This document shows, piece after piece, positions 1 to 11,900 of a DNA stretch of 64,000 bases (its first letter is position 1; every line of letters begins with the position of its first letter). This stretch comes from Panagrolaimus kolymaensis (Eukaryota; Nematoda; Chromadorea; Rhabditida; Panagrolaimidae), in contig JAJQJQ010000039.1 in NCBI GenBank assembly GCA_028622995.1, positions 1,488,001 to 1,552,000 of the forward strand, given 5' to 3'. The notes under the pieces are model-generated. The model made no database searches. It saw only the letters and a list, made by a program, of their open reading frames with translations, and had not been told where the DNA came from. The position numbers and the translations under genes were made by a program.

Positions 1-1414
1 AAAAGAAGTACAAATTGAATTTTTATCACAAAATTATCTTGAAAAATGGTTTGGTCCTCAATATAATTCTATTCTCGGTGATATGATTTACATTGGTGGA
101 GTAACGGTTGGCAATGCTCGTGATTCCGTTGCTGCTCAACTTGCAGATAGAAAAATTGCATTATTTACTAAAATGTTACTCTTCCTAGAATGTTCTCTTC
201 CATCAAATGAATATGCACTTTGCGAAAAATTTGCAACAAATGATTTAAGCGTTGCTAAAGATGAAACAGCAATGTCAATTGAATTTCGACGAGGCCCAGC
301 CATTTTAATACTTGTTAATTCTTTAACGAATGAAGATTTTCAACAATTAATTGATGCATTAACAAGTTGTGCAAATATTTCTTTTTCTGAGACAGCCCTT
401 CTTCAACATGTTGCACCTGCATCACCGCAAAAATTAATGGCATCTGATGTTCAAAGAATCACGGATGTTTCACCATTGAAAAAGGTTGAAGTTCATCAAC
501 TTCCTCAAGCTCAACAACCACAATTAAAGAAAAAAATATCTATTGGTGGTGGTGGAATGAGGCTGGATCATGATTTACAAATGATGATTCCCGATGGAAA
601 TGATGAAAATGATGGAGGCGGTGGTTATGATGGCGGTGATGATTTGATGATGCCGACTCAAATTCCAGCATCAGGAAGGCAAAGAGGAAAGATTTATAGC
701 GGATATTGTTTAAGACCTTATCCAGCACCTAGAGGCGGACCTAATGAAGATTTATCCAAAATTAAAATGAGACGAGGAAGTAAGTTTCATTTAAAAATTG
801 CTTTAAAAAAACCTTTCAAGGAAAAAACTCATTTTAATCCAAGTCACTTTGATTTTTATGATAATTTAGAATTTGCTTTCCCCTTTTTTTAAATGCTTCT
901 TTTATAAAATCAAAAAAATTCTAAAACTTTTTTTCATTTTTAGTGACAGGTGAGGAACAAGAAGATTCCCTCCTTCTTCGAATTGTTGATGGCTTTTGTT
1001 CCACAAGTTCTCAACTTCCATCTCTCCTTCGAACTGGAGGTTCCGTAAATAATGCTTTACGTCGAACCGTTTCACATCCAGAAGAATCTCGCCCTCATCT
1101 CATTTTAGCTGAAGATGAAAAAATATTTGTTGAAGAAAGAGAAGGCGATAATGTTATTTATAAAGAACGAACACTCGTTGACACAGTTTATTCATTAAAA
1201 GATCAAGTTAATATTTTACAAAAGGTATACTTTAAGCTAAGTTTCGGAATATTTATGAAAGTATTTTTAGGAACTTGATTTAATGAAAAATAATTTTGAA
1301 AAAGAGCAAAAAGCTCGTCGAAGACTTGAAGATTCTCTTCGACGCTCAAGTCAACAATATTCTGTTTCATCAACGCCGAAACCTACTGAAATTGAAACAC
1401 AACAACAGCCATAA
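1..1414 (+). CDS. 3' part of a PH-like, coiled-coil protein (5' end outside window)
   Basis: Open from base 2 at the window edge, so the start lies upstream. Exons are about 1-779, 944-1224 and 1271-1414; splice phases join cleanly (GTAAGT/TTTTAG, then GTATAC/TTTTAG) and the frame stays open to TAA at 1412-1414. The first part (codons from about 70 to 400) has an alternating hydrophobic pattern ending in an amphipathic helix (NEDFQQLIDALTSC) that resembles a PH domain. A glycine/aspartate-rich stretch around 540-650 follows, and the last two exons encode a coiled coil (YSLKDQVNILQ, then KEQKARRRLEDSLRR) and a Gln-rich tail. A PH domain followed by a coiled coil would suit a Rho GEF or a membrane-trafficking scaffold, but I cannot name the family. 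The reading frame is well supported; the function is inference only. Confidence 0.6.
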
Positions 1415-2495
1415 TTATTTATTCCAACTTTCTAAAATCCCAGAAATCCTTTTTTTATAAAAGTTTCCTCACAATATTCAGTTAATAATTTTTTTTCGTT
1501 TTGTTTTTGTTAAAGAAAATTTGCAAAAGTGCCTTATTACTTAAAAAAGGAATTATATATTTATTATCTTTACTACCAAGCAACCAAAGCCATTTTTAAA
1601 TTTGATGATTTTTAATAATTTAATAAAAATGTGTATGTATGAAAAAAATGAATTGTTTGAATTTTCACCACACAAAAATAAACTATGTATGTATTTTGTT
1701 TGCATTCCAGCCAAATTTGTTTTTTCCGGAAGTATTTGACTATTGCAAAAATTAATGTGTTTGTTTACGGAAAATGTGTGTTAAAATTGTAACAACAAAA
1801 TAAAATTTACAGTAGCTATTTGTTACATAAATAGTAAAAGTTACATTTTTTGATAGTTATTTTTGCACCGTAAAATCAAAATGTGAAAAAAACCTTCATA
1901 AACTTCGATATGAATGTTTTTCGAAATTATGTATTAGTTGTGCATGCTAGGAGTAATAATCCATCCAATTCATAATCATATTCTATCAAAACCAAAGTTC
2001 GAGTTTTATTAATGGAAGGTATGTTTCGATCAACGTAGTCACAGACTTCATTATCAAGAAAAAGTGGGAAATGATTGGAAAAAATTAGGAAATTAATATT
2101 CGAGACTTGTGTTATTCGAATTAAAAATATTTGCGTTGACTAATAAGTCCTCATTATTAGAAATATTTGTGCAGGTGAAAATCTTTTCACTAAAATCTTG
2201 CGATTTTTGCAACTAAAATAAAAAAACATTTTCATCATTGATCTTTCAAGCTTTCAAGCAATCTCATGAATAAGCAAATAGTGATGACTTAAGCCACGTT
2301 GACTTAAAAATTTTTTTCTAGTATTTTCTTTGTGAATCATTGTTTCCCTTTTTTGTTGTTACGGAAATTGTTATTTGAGTTTCATCTTTTTTATCCATCA
2401 TTATTTTACCAGATGCCCAAATAATAAACCTTTTTCCTTTTTTTTGTGGGAGGATTTTTTTTTTGCGGAACAATAAGTTAATGATTCAGAATTTT
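1415..2495 (+). other. Intergenic, no gene seen
   Basis: AT-rich spacer with poly-T and poly-A runs and several AATAAA-like signals soon after the upstream stop (for example near 1798). No open frame with splice support or tRNA was seen. Its end holds the promoter of the small secreted peptide gene. Confidence 0.5.
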
Positions 2496-2500
2496 TTTCG

Positions 2501-2508
2501 TATAAAAG
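2501..2508 (+). promoter_or_regulatory. TATA box of the small secreted peptide gene
   Basis: TATAAAAG lies 75 bases before the ATG at 2583, which puts transcription start near 2530 and leaves a roughly 50-base 5' leader. A clear TATA box this close to the ATG is typical of strongly or tissue-specifically expressed small secreted protein genes. Confidence 0.6.
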
Positions 2509-2582
2509 GGATCAAGCTTTGAACAGGAAATATCAAATTCATTTACTAAAGCCTTTGGTTTTATTAATTGTTTATAACAAAT

Positions 2583-2929
2583 ATGCGATTCTTCGATATC
2601 CTCTTCATTGTTTTCTCCGCTCTCTTCGCATTCAACACTGCTTTAGCAGCTAATTCCGAACCAGACAACAACATTGGACGTAAGTTTAATAAACATACAC
2701 GGATGTAAAAAGTGACCACATTTTGATGACATGGTCACAATTTACCGTGCAATTTTCGTTTCGAAAGTTTTCGAAACGAACGTTTCAGGTAAATTGTGAC
2801 CGGTTTAGCATCCATGTACTTATCAATATTTTGTAATTAAACCTTTTTGTTTTTATAGCATGCATTGAGAAGTATTGCCCCGATGGATATGAATGCGAAT
2901 CCAAATATTGCGTTCCAAAAAAAGCATAA
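2583..2929 (+). CDS. Small secreted four-cysteine peptide
   Basis: Two exons, 2583-2679 and 2859-2929, encode 55 residues. The GTAAGT donor and TTTTATAG acceptor join in phase (c|ca gives Pro). Residues 1-22 form a signal peptide with a hydrophobic core (FIVFSALFAF) and an ALA cleavage motif. The mature part is about 33 residues, acidic at first, then a cysteine core C-x4-C-x5-C-x4-C (CIEKYCPDGYECESKYC) and a basic tail. Four cysteines allow two disulfides. AATAAA at about 3031 gives a plausible polyA site, and a TATA box lies upstream. The CPDGYEC spacing recalls many small extracellular cysteine modules, but I assign no family and no activity. It could be a defence, signalling or cuticle peptide. 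The gene model is strong because promoter, signal peptide, splice sites and polyA signal agree. Confidence 0.75.
2696..2818. mobile_element. Foldback MITE-like element inside the intron
   Basis: Lies within the intron of the four-cysteine peptide gene. The ends are TACACGGATG and CATCCATGTA, inverted repeats with one mismatch that carry TA at both edges. A nested perfect inverted pair, GGTCACAATTTACC (2733-2746) and GGTAAATTGTGACC (2788-2801), surrounds a central palindrome CGTTTCGAAA/TTTCGAAACG. The TA edges hint at Tc1/mariner-type insertion. There is no coding capacity. Confidence 0.65.
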
Positions 2930-3600
2930 TTCCATCAATATGGAAACACATTGAAAACAATCATCATTTTTCTTTGTGAATTATTTTAAATTACTTTTAT
3001 TGCTTTTTTTATTTAAAGTTAAGTAGTGAAAATAAAAGTTAAGCATCTAAATTCGTTTATAACTTTGCACAAATGCATATTTGAAAACGCCTATCAAAAA
3101 GCGGCTATAAAATTACTGTATCCTCAAATAGTTGTGAAATTCGTACGTACACACAAAGAAGACACATTGCTCGTGTTTTTTTTGTAACAACAAAAAAGAC
3201 GGCTTCTAAATTGTTAAATTATAAAAAAATTAAAGCCGCTCAAATAATGTAAATACAATAAAATCTTTCTTTTGATTCTTAAAAAAAGAAGTCGTTGAAT
3301 TTCGAACATCAAAAAAACCATGGAATAAAAAACTTTAAAGGTTTAGTTTGGCAATTTGTGTAGTAAGTAACAGAGATGAGAAAAAGAAAAGCAAAGATTC
3401 ATTCAAACAAAAACATTTGTTGCTAGCTATTTTTAGGTACAATTAATTTGCATTTTTGCAAGCAAAAAAACGAAAACCATCAAAATTTGGTTGTTGTTTT
3501 TTTCATAAAAAAAATTAACAAAATTTTCACTAAAATTATGATTTCCTTCATAAATGTAAGTTATTTCACTTTTCTTTAAAGCTTCATATGAATCTTTAAT
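2930..3600 (+). other. Intergenic, no gene seen
   Basis: Contains the polyA signal of the peptide gene (about 3031) and AT-rich sequence. A TTTTCAG acceptor at about 3601-3606, just before the TAF7 ATG, could serve trans-splicing or close a short 5' untranslated intron (GTAAGT near 3555). Confidence 0.5.
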
Positions 3601-3625
3601 TTTCAGGATTTAGTGCATCTCAAAC

Positions 3626-4852
3626 ATGACATTTCGACGCAAATACAAAGAAGTAATTGAAAATGATTTTGAATGGCATGCTATTTTACGTGTACCTGAA
3701 TCCAAAGTTGATATGTTTGAAGAAGTTATTGCTCAACGAGCCTTTGAAGAACCTTTAGAAAGTGATGATTCTGCAATGATCTGTGATGAACATAAACTTG
3801 GAATTAATTTTGAGACGAATCTTCGACGTGGTCAATTTCGAATTAATGATGAAATTTTGAGATTTGCTGTTCGTGATTTACCATGTATGTTGGAGGTTTG
3901 TGATCTTACTAATGTTACTATGGGATTCACCCGTATTTGGTTTCTAACTATTTATATAAACGCTGACTGAAGATATAATTCTTTTGAGTGAATTAACCTT
4001 TGATGGAGCCATTCCTGCCCTTTTATGAACTAAATTTACTAATATCAACTTTTTTCAGACTCATAAAACGTATAATAATATTGACACTTTCAAAGTCGCA
4101 GATGTTTCACAAATTTTATTATGTAATGAAGATTCTGAACCTCCGCAAATGGATAAAAAAGAAATTGAACATCAAAATGAATTAGCATCAACTCGAGAAA
4201 CACGTCTCAAAATCAGTCGATTTGCGCATGGTTTATGTCCACCAATGAGAAATGTAAGAAAAGTTCGCTTTCGTCGAAACAAGAAAAGCAAATTCATCAA
4301 TGCACCTCAAATAGAACAACAACTTTATGGAATTTTTAGGTTAGTTCATTTTACTGCAAAATGGGTTGAAGCATGGAAGAGTTCTCTAACGCTTGAAAGC
4401 TTTCAATGCAATTGTTTGGGTTTGCTTTAATATCTTTTTTTTGAATGAAAGGAACTTTCTTTTTAATGATCATACGGTTATTTCACCAGTTGCAAAGTTG
4501 AATATTTCCAACATTTGAAGATTGTGTAAAACTCTAATACTATTTTTTTAGACGCGATATGGAAGCAAACAAGATTGAATTTCAACTCGTGGATGAAAAT
4601 GATAATCGTTTGGATACCGAAGATGAACCAATTTTGGAATCAGTTGAAAATGCAAGTCATATGGAAGACATCGTCGAACTTCAACCACCTTCTCCTACCG
4701 AAGTCGAAACAGAACCTCCTTCTCAAAAACAATTTGACGTGTCATTTGAATCTTCTTCAACTCAACTTTCTCAAAATGAAAATGAAGAACAAATTCAACA
4801 AGATGATCCTTTAGCTGATCAAAAAGAGCCTGAATTTTATCCTCAAAATTAG
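3626..4852 (+). CDS. taf-7: TFIID subunit 7 (TAF7/TAFII55)
   Basis: Exons 3626-3895, 4059-4339 and 4552-4852 encode 283 residues, all joined in phase. The TAFII55 N-terminal domain fills residues 10 to about 175: FEWHAILRVPE near the start, then LRRGQFRIND, then the diagnostic VRDLPCMLE followed by YNNIDTFKVADVSQILLC, matching the vertebrate RHGIVRVD ... LVDLPC ... TFYKTADICQML order. The second block, HGLCPPMRNVRKVRFRRN, corresponds to the family's HGITLPLKNVRKRRFRK. The C-terminal exon is acidic and Gln/Ser-rich, as usual. TAF7 belongs to the general transcription factor TFIID and regulates TAF1 acetyltransferase activity (family knowledge). The ATG at 3626 is chosen because the domain starts soon after it and an acceptor lies 20 bases upstream. 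AATAAA lies near 4909. Confidence 0.9.
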
Positions 4853-5247
4853 ATTTATTTTTTGTATTGTATTTGTATTTTTTTCTTTGTATTTTAACTT
4901 TATTATTGAATAAATATGTAAATGATTTCCATCGCAAAAAAACGATGACAAAAATATTTTCAATGCTGTCATTGTTTTTTTCTTCTTCCTCCCGGATTCA
5001 CTTTTTTGTTATCAAATTATTTGCTTGTTTGAGGAAAGAGAGAGAGAGAACATGGGTGTCAGCAATTTAATGCTTACATCTTTAAACTTTCAGTAGGAGA
5101 AATTTTTTTAGGATTGGTTTTTATTGTTTTTTTTATTGTTGTTCCTGATAATTGTAGACTAAAGATTGATAAGGAAAAAAAGAGTCTAATTATGGCTTGC
5201 TTCCATTTCATTTTTTTCTTTGTTTGTTCTCTCGGACATCAGCCAAT
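4853..5247 (+). other. Spacer between TAF7 and the peptidase
   Basis: Holds the TAF7 polyA signal and pyrimidine-rich sequence, ending in an acceptor-like CATCAG seven bases before the next ATG. The roughly 400-base, same-strand spacing could fit an operon with trans-splicing, but nothing proves it. Confidence 0.4.
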
Positions 5248-8004
5248 ATGGTGGCTGCGTTTACCGGGATTTTCTTGGCAACTATTGGTAAGCTTTTTTA
5301 TTTTTGTATTTTTTATCGTTCTCCATTATTTTTTAGTTGCTATCGTTTCATTAACTCCAAACACATTTGGTGCTCCAACATATGCTGTAAACAATTCAGC
5401 CGGTTATCAAGATGCTGCAAAGCTTCTTCTCAGTGGCTTAGACACCACCGTTGATCCTTGCACAGATTTTTATGCATTCAGCTGTAACACTTTCCTTAAA
5501 AATGCTACCATTCCTCCAGGAGCCACTCGAATTGGAACATATGATCAAAGTCAAGAACTTGTTAATTCTCAAATTGCTGCATCCATTGCAAAGATCGGTG
5601 ATTCATCTTCATTAACCGAAAAAATTACTGCACATGGTTATAATAGTTGTATGCAAGCTTTTAATGCGCCACCAAGTGATTTATCATCGAAAATTAATTC
5701 ACTTTTACTTTCACAACTTGGTGGTTTACCTATGTTGACTGTTGGCTGGAGTGCGGGTAATTGGGATACTTTTTGGTCAACTGTTGGTAAATATGAAAGT
5801 CAATATGGTGTTAGTTCCATCTTTAGCTCGTATGTTAGTGTGGATTATGGTCATACTCAACAACATGCTTTATACATTAATCAGGTATAAGATTAACCAG
5901 CACCATTTCTCCATTTTTTAAACGAATAAAAAGCATTGATACAATTTTTAAACTCTCTTAAAGTCAATGTGATTCAAAAATTACTGTAGCATTAATTAAT
6001 TTTTTAGGGAGCTCTTCAAATGCCACGTGATTATTATGTCAAAATGGAATATCTCGCTCAAATGGATGATTATCTTTCAGATTTAACTTCCCTTGTCCAA
6101 CTTTTCAATTCCAATCTTGGCGGAACTGTTAGCAACAATGACATTTCTCAAATGGTAACTGATACAGTTCAATTTGAAATTAAACTTGCTCTTGCTATGG
6201 TTCCAGATGAACTTCTTAGAAATTACGATCAACAATATAATCTTTATACCCTCTCAGTCCTTCAAGATGCATATCCCAATATTGGATGGACTGCTTACAT
6301 GCAAGGTGCTTTAGCAGACGTTGATCCAAGTTATCAAAAAGATCATTATGTTGTTACTCAACCTGCATATTTTGCTGCTGTGGATTCCATGATCGGTGGA
6401 AAACGAGCTGATCAAAAAATGTTAGCTAATTTTGTTGGGCTTCGTCTTCTCGTTGCTTATTCAGAATTTATTGGAGGTGATGCTCGAAAACTTTCTCGTC
6501 GAATTCGTCGTTTCTCCCAACCAAAACGAACTCGAAGAACCATCCAATTTTATGATGAAGCTTCTCAATCTTGCGTGGATTACATGATGAGTTTAATGCC
6601 ATATGGACCAGGATATATTTATGTTAAAAATATTCCTGATCGCGATGCAGTTGTAGCAGATGTTTCAAGACAAACTACTTTAATTATTGATTCATTTTTA
6701 AATATGACTAATTCATTAAAATGGCTTGATGCTTATTCTCTTCAACATGTTCTGAATAAAAGTAAGCAAAAATTTATTTTTATAGTTTTGCAGTCAGAAA
6801 AAAAGAAAAAAGAAAGGCAGTTATTGTTAGGCCTTTAAAAGAGGTACAGGGAAGAGAAAATGAAGCTATTGTTTTTGGATGCCTATCATTGTTTTTTGTA
6901 ATTTCCATTCTCTCAGAAGCTTTGTCCAATTATTTTAGAAATTTTTTTGATATCAATTTTTTTAGACAAAAATCTAATTAAAAATATTGGTTGGCCATGG
7001 TGGTTCTCTTTCACATCATCTTCATACATCGATAATAAATACCATGTTTATTATAAAAATATTCTTGATATTGATGTGTCAGATTATTTCAATATGACCA
7101 TATCCCTTACTCGAGCATATCAACAAACAGAAAATTTTGGTTTACTTGAAACTAAACCAGATCGGTTTGTTTTTTAGTTTTACGATTTTGAAAAAAAAGA
7201 AGGTTGTTTTTTTAGTGAAGATTTCCTTGATTCCCCTGCTGTTGTTAATGCATGGTATATTCCTGAACGAAATTCCATTACCTTTCCATACGCCGCATTT
7301 AATCCACCTTATTACCGTTTGGATTTCCCTCAAGCTTTTAATTTTGCTGGTCAAGGTGGCACTGGTGGTCATGAACTTACTCATGGATATGATGATGAAG
7401 GTGAGTATTGTTGCATGACTCATTTTTCCTCAAAAAAAAAAAGAAGCTTTATTATTAATGAAATTTTACAGGAGTTCAATTTGGTTCTGGTGGTGAATTA
7501 TCCGATTGCACATGGGAACGTTGTGGTTGGATGGATAAAAACTCCACGCTTGGTTTCATCAATATGGCTCAATGCGTTGTTTCACAATTTAGTGAACAAT
7601 GTTGCCCTCTTAAAACTGGCAATGTTCATTGTGTAAATGGCGCGAACACCCAAGGTGAAAATATTGCAGATTTAGGTGGCCAACAAGCCGCATATAAAGC
7701 ATACAGAAAATATATTCAAATTGATCGAAATGGCGTTGAAGAGGATCGACTTCCAGGTCTTGAACAATTTACTCCCAATCAAATCTTTTGGATTACTTAT
7801 GGTTATTCATGGTGTATGTTACAAGAGGATTCAAATCTCGTTCATCAACTTTTAACTAATCCTCATTCACCTGGCATGTGTCGAGTTAATCAAGTTATGC
7901 AAGATATTCCTGAATTTGCTAAAGATTTCAAATGCAAACAAGGTCAACCTCTTTATCCCACAGAAGATCAAAGATGTCATGTTTGGACTGATGTACCATT
8001 ATAA
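5248..8004 (+). CDS. Neprilysin-like M13 zinc metallopeptidase
   Basis: Six exons (5248-5287, 5337-5884, 6008-6761, 6966-7164, 7216-7400, 7472-8004) encode 752 residues, close to the M13 family's usual 700-770. The zinc site is complete: GGHELTHGYDDEG gives HELTH at residues 566-570, and GENIADLGG supplies the third ligand, Glu638. The substrate-binding NAYY motif is present as NAWY in VVNAWYIPERNSITFP. The C-terminal HSPG and the final C-x-VW (RCHVW) match neprilysin. Residues 1 to about 22 are a short hydrophobic leader (FTGIFLATIVAIVSL) with no long cytoplasmic tail, which suggests a secreted enzyme rather than a type II membrane one. M13 enzymes cleave small extracellular peptides. A basic stretch near 6493-6540 (SRRIRR and KRTRR) contains furin-like sites. 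Nematodes carry many M13 paralogues, so no gene name is given. Confidence 0.9.
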
Positions 8005-8926
8005 AAAATAATAATATTATAAATGTGTGATAGTTTTATCATGAAGCGATCGATGTTGTTTAAAAATCAATTTTAAAATAAAGACAAAATATTTATTTTT
8101 CATTAATAAAAAAAACAAGAGAATATTTCTGTTTTAAAAATGGTTATAACTTTAAATTTTAATATTAAAAATTTTTCATTGAATTTTTTAATAAGTTGTG
8201 TCCAAATCAAATAGTTCTTTATATTTATGAGTAGCAAGGTAAATGAGGTTCAATTATTTAATATTTGTAGCGCAAACTATTGTGCTTTAATCCATTCCAA
8301 CAATTTAGGAGAAAACACCAATGATTACCTTTCCATAATTTGCATATGATGACAATGAAAAATGATTAACATGAGTTGGACGATAAAAAAGTACCTTTTG
8401 TTTGCTTTAACTCTTGGGCTTCTAAAAATTTCTTAAGCCTTCACGACTTTTTATTATGTGGAATTGAGTGTGATGAAATTCCAAAATGATCTATGACATA
8501 CATTTTGAGCATTGATAAAAGCAAAAAGGCTAACTTTGATGAAGAAAAGAGAAAAAGGCAAATTCGTTTTGGTCAAAATTTCTTAATCGCACTTTTAAAA
8601 ATTCTGTAAAACGTAAAAATGCAAAAAATAAATGATTATGCACAATCAAGCAATGTATCGGATGCTTGTAATCAAAGCGTAAAGCGGCAAACAAAACTCT
8701 CATTTATATGATTATTTTAATTTAGAGACTACCTGGATAGTAACTCCCGACAAGTAATAACATTAGCTATTAGTATCAGGCTATTACCAAAAGAACAGCT
8801 ACTTAAAAACCTCTTTCCAAATACGTGAACAGTCAAATGTAAAAAATTTTTTTTATAACAAATAAAATGAAAGCAACAACAATAATACTTTAAAAAATTT
8901 CACAACAATTAACAATAAAAAAGAAA
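8005..8926. other. Convergent 3' intergenic region, no gene seen
   Basis: Lies between the 3' ends of the peptidase (+) and the Argonaute (-). AATAAAG near 8078 is the likely peptidase polyA signal; TTTATT-type sequence near 8850-8915 would serve the minus-strand gene. No supported coding frame or RNA gene was seen. Confidence 0.5.
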
Positions 8927-11900
8927 TTAGGCATTAACTCGCTTGTCACGAAGATAAGGAACATTTGTGAAGTTCAACTTCGTGCTTTGAATATAGTACT
9001 TGTTCTTGGTAACTTCTTCAGGAGATATACGAACACCATTTCCGTTGCCATTGACATGACCATTTCCGTTGCCATTCCCATCGCCATTACCGCTCCCGCT
9101 TCCAATACCGCTGCTTACCATATTTCTGGAAAAAATAATCTAATAAAATGAAGAAAATAAAAATATAAACAAAACATACTCATTAACATTGAAAATTTGT
9201 CGTCCACGTTCTGCATAACGATTAGCAACATAAACAGGAGCAGGTAAACTAGTTGGAGACGTAACAATCTGGAAGTTATAGCAGAGCGCATTGGTCCATC
9301 GTTGGAACATATCCAAAGTAGCATTCTTTTCAGAGGTGTAAAGAACAGTATACTTCGGAGTTTTGGCTGTTCCCTAAAAGATTTGATAACAAAAAGAAAA
9401 AAACGAAATTAGAAAACTTACTTGAAGAGCACTATGAGAGTTCAAGTAGAATTCACTGAAGGTATGATGAACGACATTGGTATCCACAACAGTACCAGGA
9501 GGAATATTTTGTGCTGGTGGACGTTCATGTTGAGCCATCTAAAAATGGAAATAGTAAAAAATAATAAACATAAACAAAGATACATACGTTGGGCTTGAAG
9601 AAGCGGAATGGATGTAACTTCGATGGAACGATGACAGAGATGAAAGCACCAGGAGCATGTTTACCAATAACATAGTTGATAACACTGAAAAAAGTACGCT
9701 AAGATTCAATAATAAAAAAAATAAAAAACTTACGGAATTTCATAACGAAGAACAGATTGAAATTGACCTTCAGAACATCCACTACGGTAGAAAATGACAC
9801 GAAATGGAGCATAACCACGATTCTTCTTGAAACGTTCGAGGACTTCATCAAGCAATTCATCGAGAACAGACAACTAAAACAAAGATATTAGTATTAGAAA
9901 CAAAACAAAAAACATACCTTTTCATCACGAAATTGAGGTTGAAAGAAGAAGTTCCCAACAAATTCATTAGGAAGTTTACCATCATTTGCAGCAAAACCAA
10001 GAATAGACACATTTTCACCACCTCGTCCATCAGGATGTGTGCCAATACCACCAGCAGGATGATTCATGCCAAGACCAATAAAGAGAACCTTTGGATCAAT
10101 CGCATAATTAGGTAGCGCGATGTTATAGTTCAACCCTAAAAACAATAAAGTTAGAAAAAGAGTAAAATACTGAATTAATCATACCTCCAAGCTTAACATT
10201 AGTTTTGGCAACGATGTTTTCCAAAGATAAAGGACTCTTCGTCATCACATTGTTGACAGTTTTAATATTAACACATTGAGTGATAACACCATACTTGCGT
10301 TCATAATATTTCATGACAGCTAAAATCATAATTTTTAAAAAAGTTTACTTGATAAAGCGAATAAACGTACGATGAAGTGTCTTTTCTTGATCTGGATGAC
10401 CAATAAGGATAAATTCTACCTTGTTTTCCTTAGCATCACGAAAAACTTGTTCGAGTTCATCATCAATATCATAATTAACTTCCCAGACATCCACAGGATT
10501 ATCCATGGCCAAACCTCGCATATGACATTCACTTACATACCTTTGAACAAAGGAACTAAAAAAGATAAAATATATGAATTTTCCATAAGAATAAAAACAT
10601 ACTTATATTGGTCATAACCAGAATGACGATCACGGCTGAATCTCAAAAGAATAGCATACCAACTTTTACATTGTACTGGCTTTACGTATTTAGCATGCTT
10701 AGGCAAACGCCACTTTCCACCATCTGGGAAGAGATTTCCATTAGCATATTGAATTTGTGGAGGTGGAATAATCTTAGCATGAACCTTCAAAGCATCATTC
10801 ATAACAGCTAATTGAGCATTCTTACAGAAAGCATCTTGATCAAGACCAAAGGAACCATAACAACTTTGTACTTCTTGGATTTTTATAATGGGTGGTACAG
10901 CACAAGCCTTAAATAAATTTAATATTGAGATTATTGATAAACATAGGAGGAAAAAAGGTACCTTAACAATCGAAGCAATGTCCAATGATGTAATGTTTTT
11001 GCATCGTTGATTATCAGCTATTTTGAGAGTTTCAAGAGGGAGGAACATATTCTTTCCACGAACTTTGTAAGCCTAAAATATGGACAGATTTATCAATTAT
11101 TTAGTGAGAAAAGCACAAAAACTTACAGCCAAAGGCCAATTTGGATACTGCAAAGTCTTTTGATACTTGTTTCGGAAGTAATCAAAAACAGAAATAGATG
11201 ATCCATCATCCATGAGAAAACTTTCTTCGATAGCATTTCTTGAATGGAGCCTCTTAATAAGAATAGTGACATTAGGTCGATGAACAGGAATCACAACAAG
11301 CTCTATAATATGAAATAAAATATAAGTAAAAATTGCCACGATATATCTTACTTCGGAAGATCGGTTCAAGAGCAAGAGTAACTCGAGGATTGAATTGACC
11401 AGAATCACCAGTATAATGAAAGACGAGGTTAACGCAATCAGATGGCAAATAGAAAGGAGTTTTCTTCGCTAAAAATACAAAATATGAAAATTGAATATAA
11501 AAAAAAAGAAAAGCCTTACAATCAACAATCATAGCGGGGACTCCTTTTTGACGAGGACCTTCAAGACACACAACAGTTTTAGCAGCACCAGGATATAAAC
11601 ACTTAGGAGGTTCAAGATTATGAAGTCCGAAACCATACTAAAAAGTAACTAAGATATAAATGGAAGTTAAAAAAAAGAAAAATTACCTTTTGTGGATTCA
11701 TGAAGTAAGTTTTTTTGGCTTCATACATAACATGTTCTTCTGGATGTTCACCAACTGTATGACTTGTTGCGAGTTCCAAGAATCGAGTAACATTGCTGTT
11801 GACATCAGAAAGATCATTACTGAAGTTTTCTACGAAGTCCCGAACGTTGAAAACGTTATTTGGAGGCGGTGTGATACGAAGCTTGACGGCGAATGGACGA

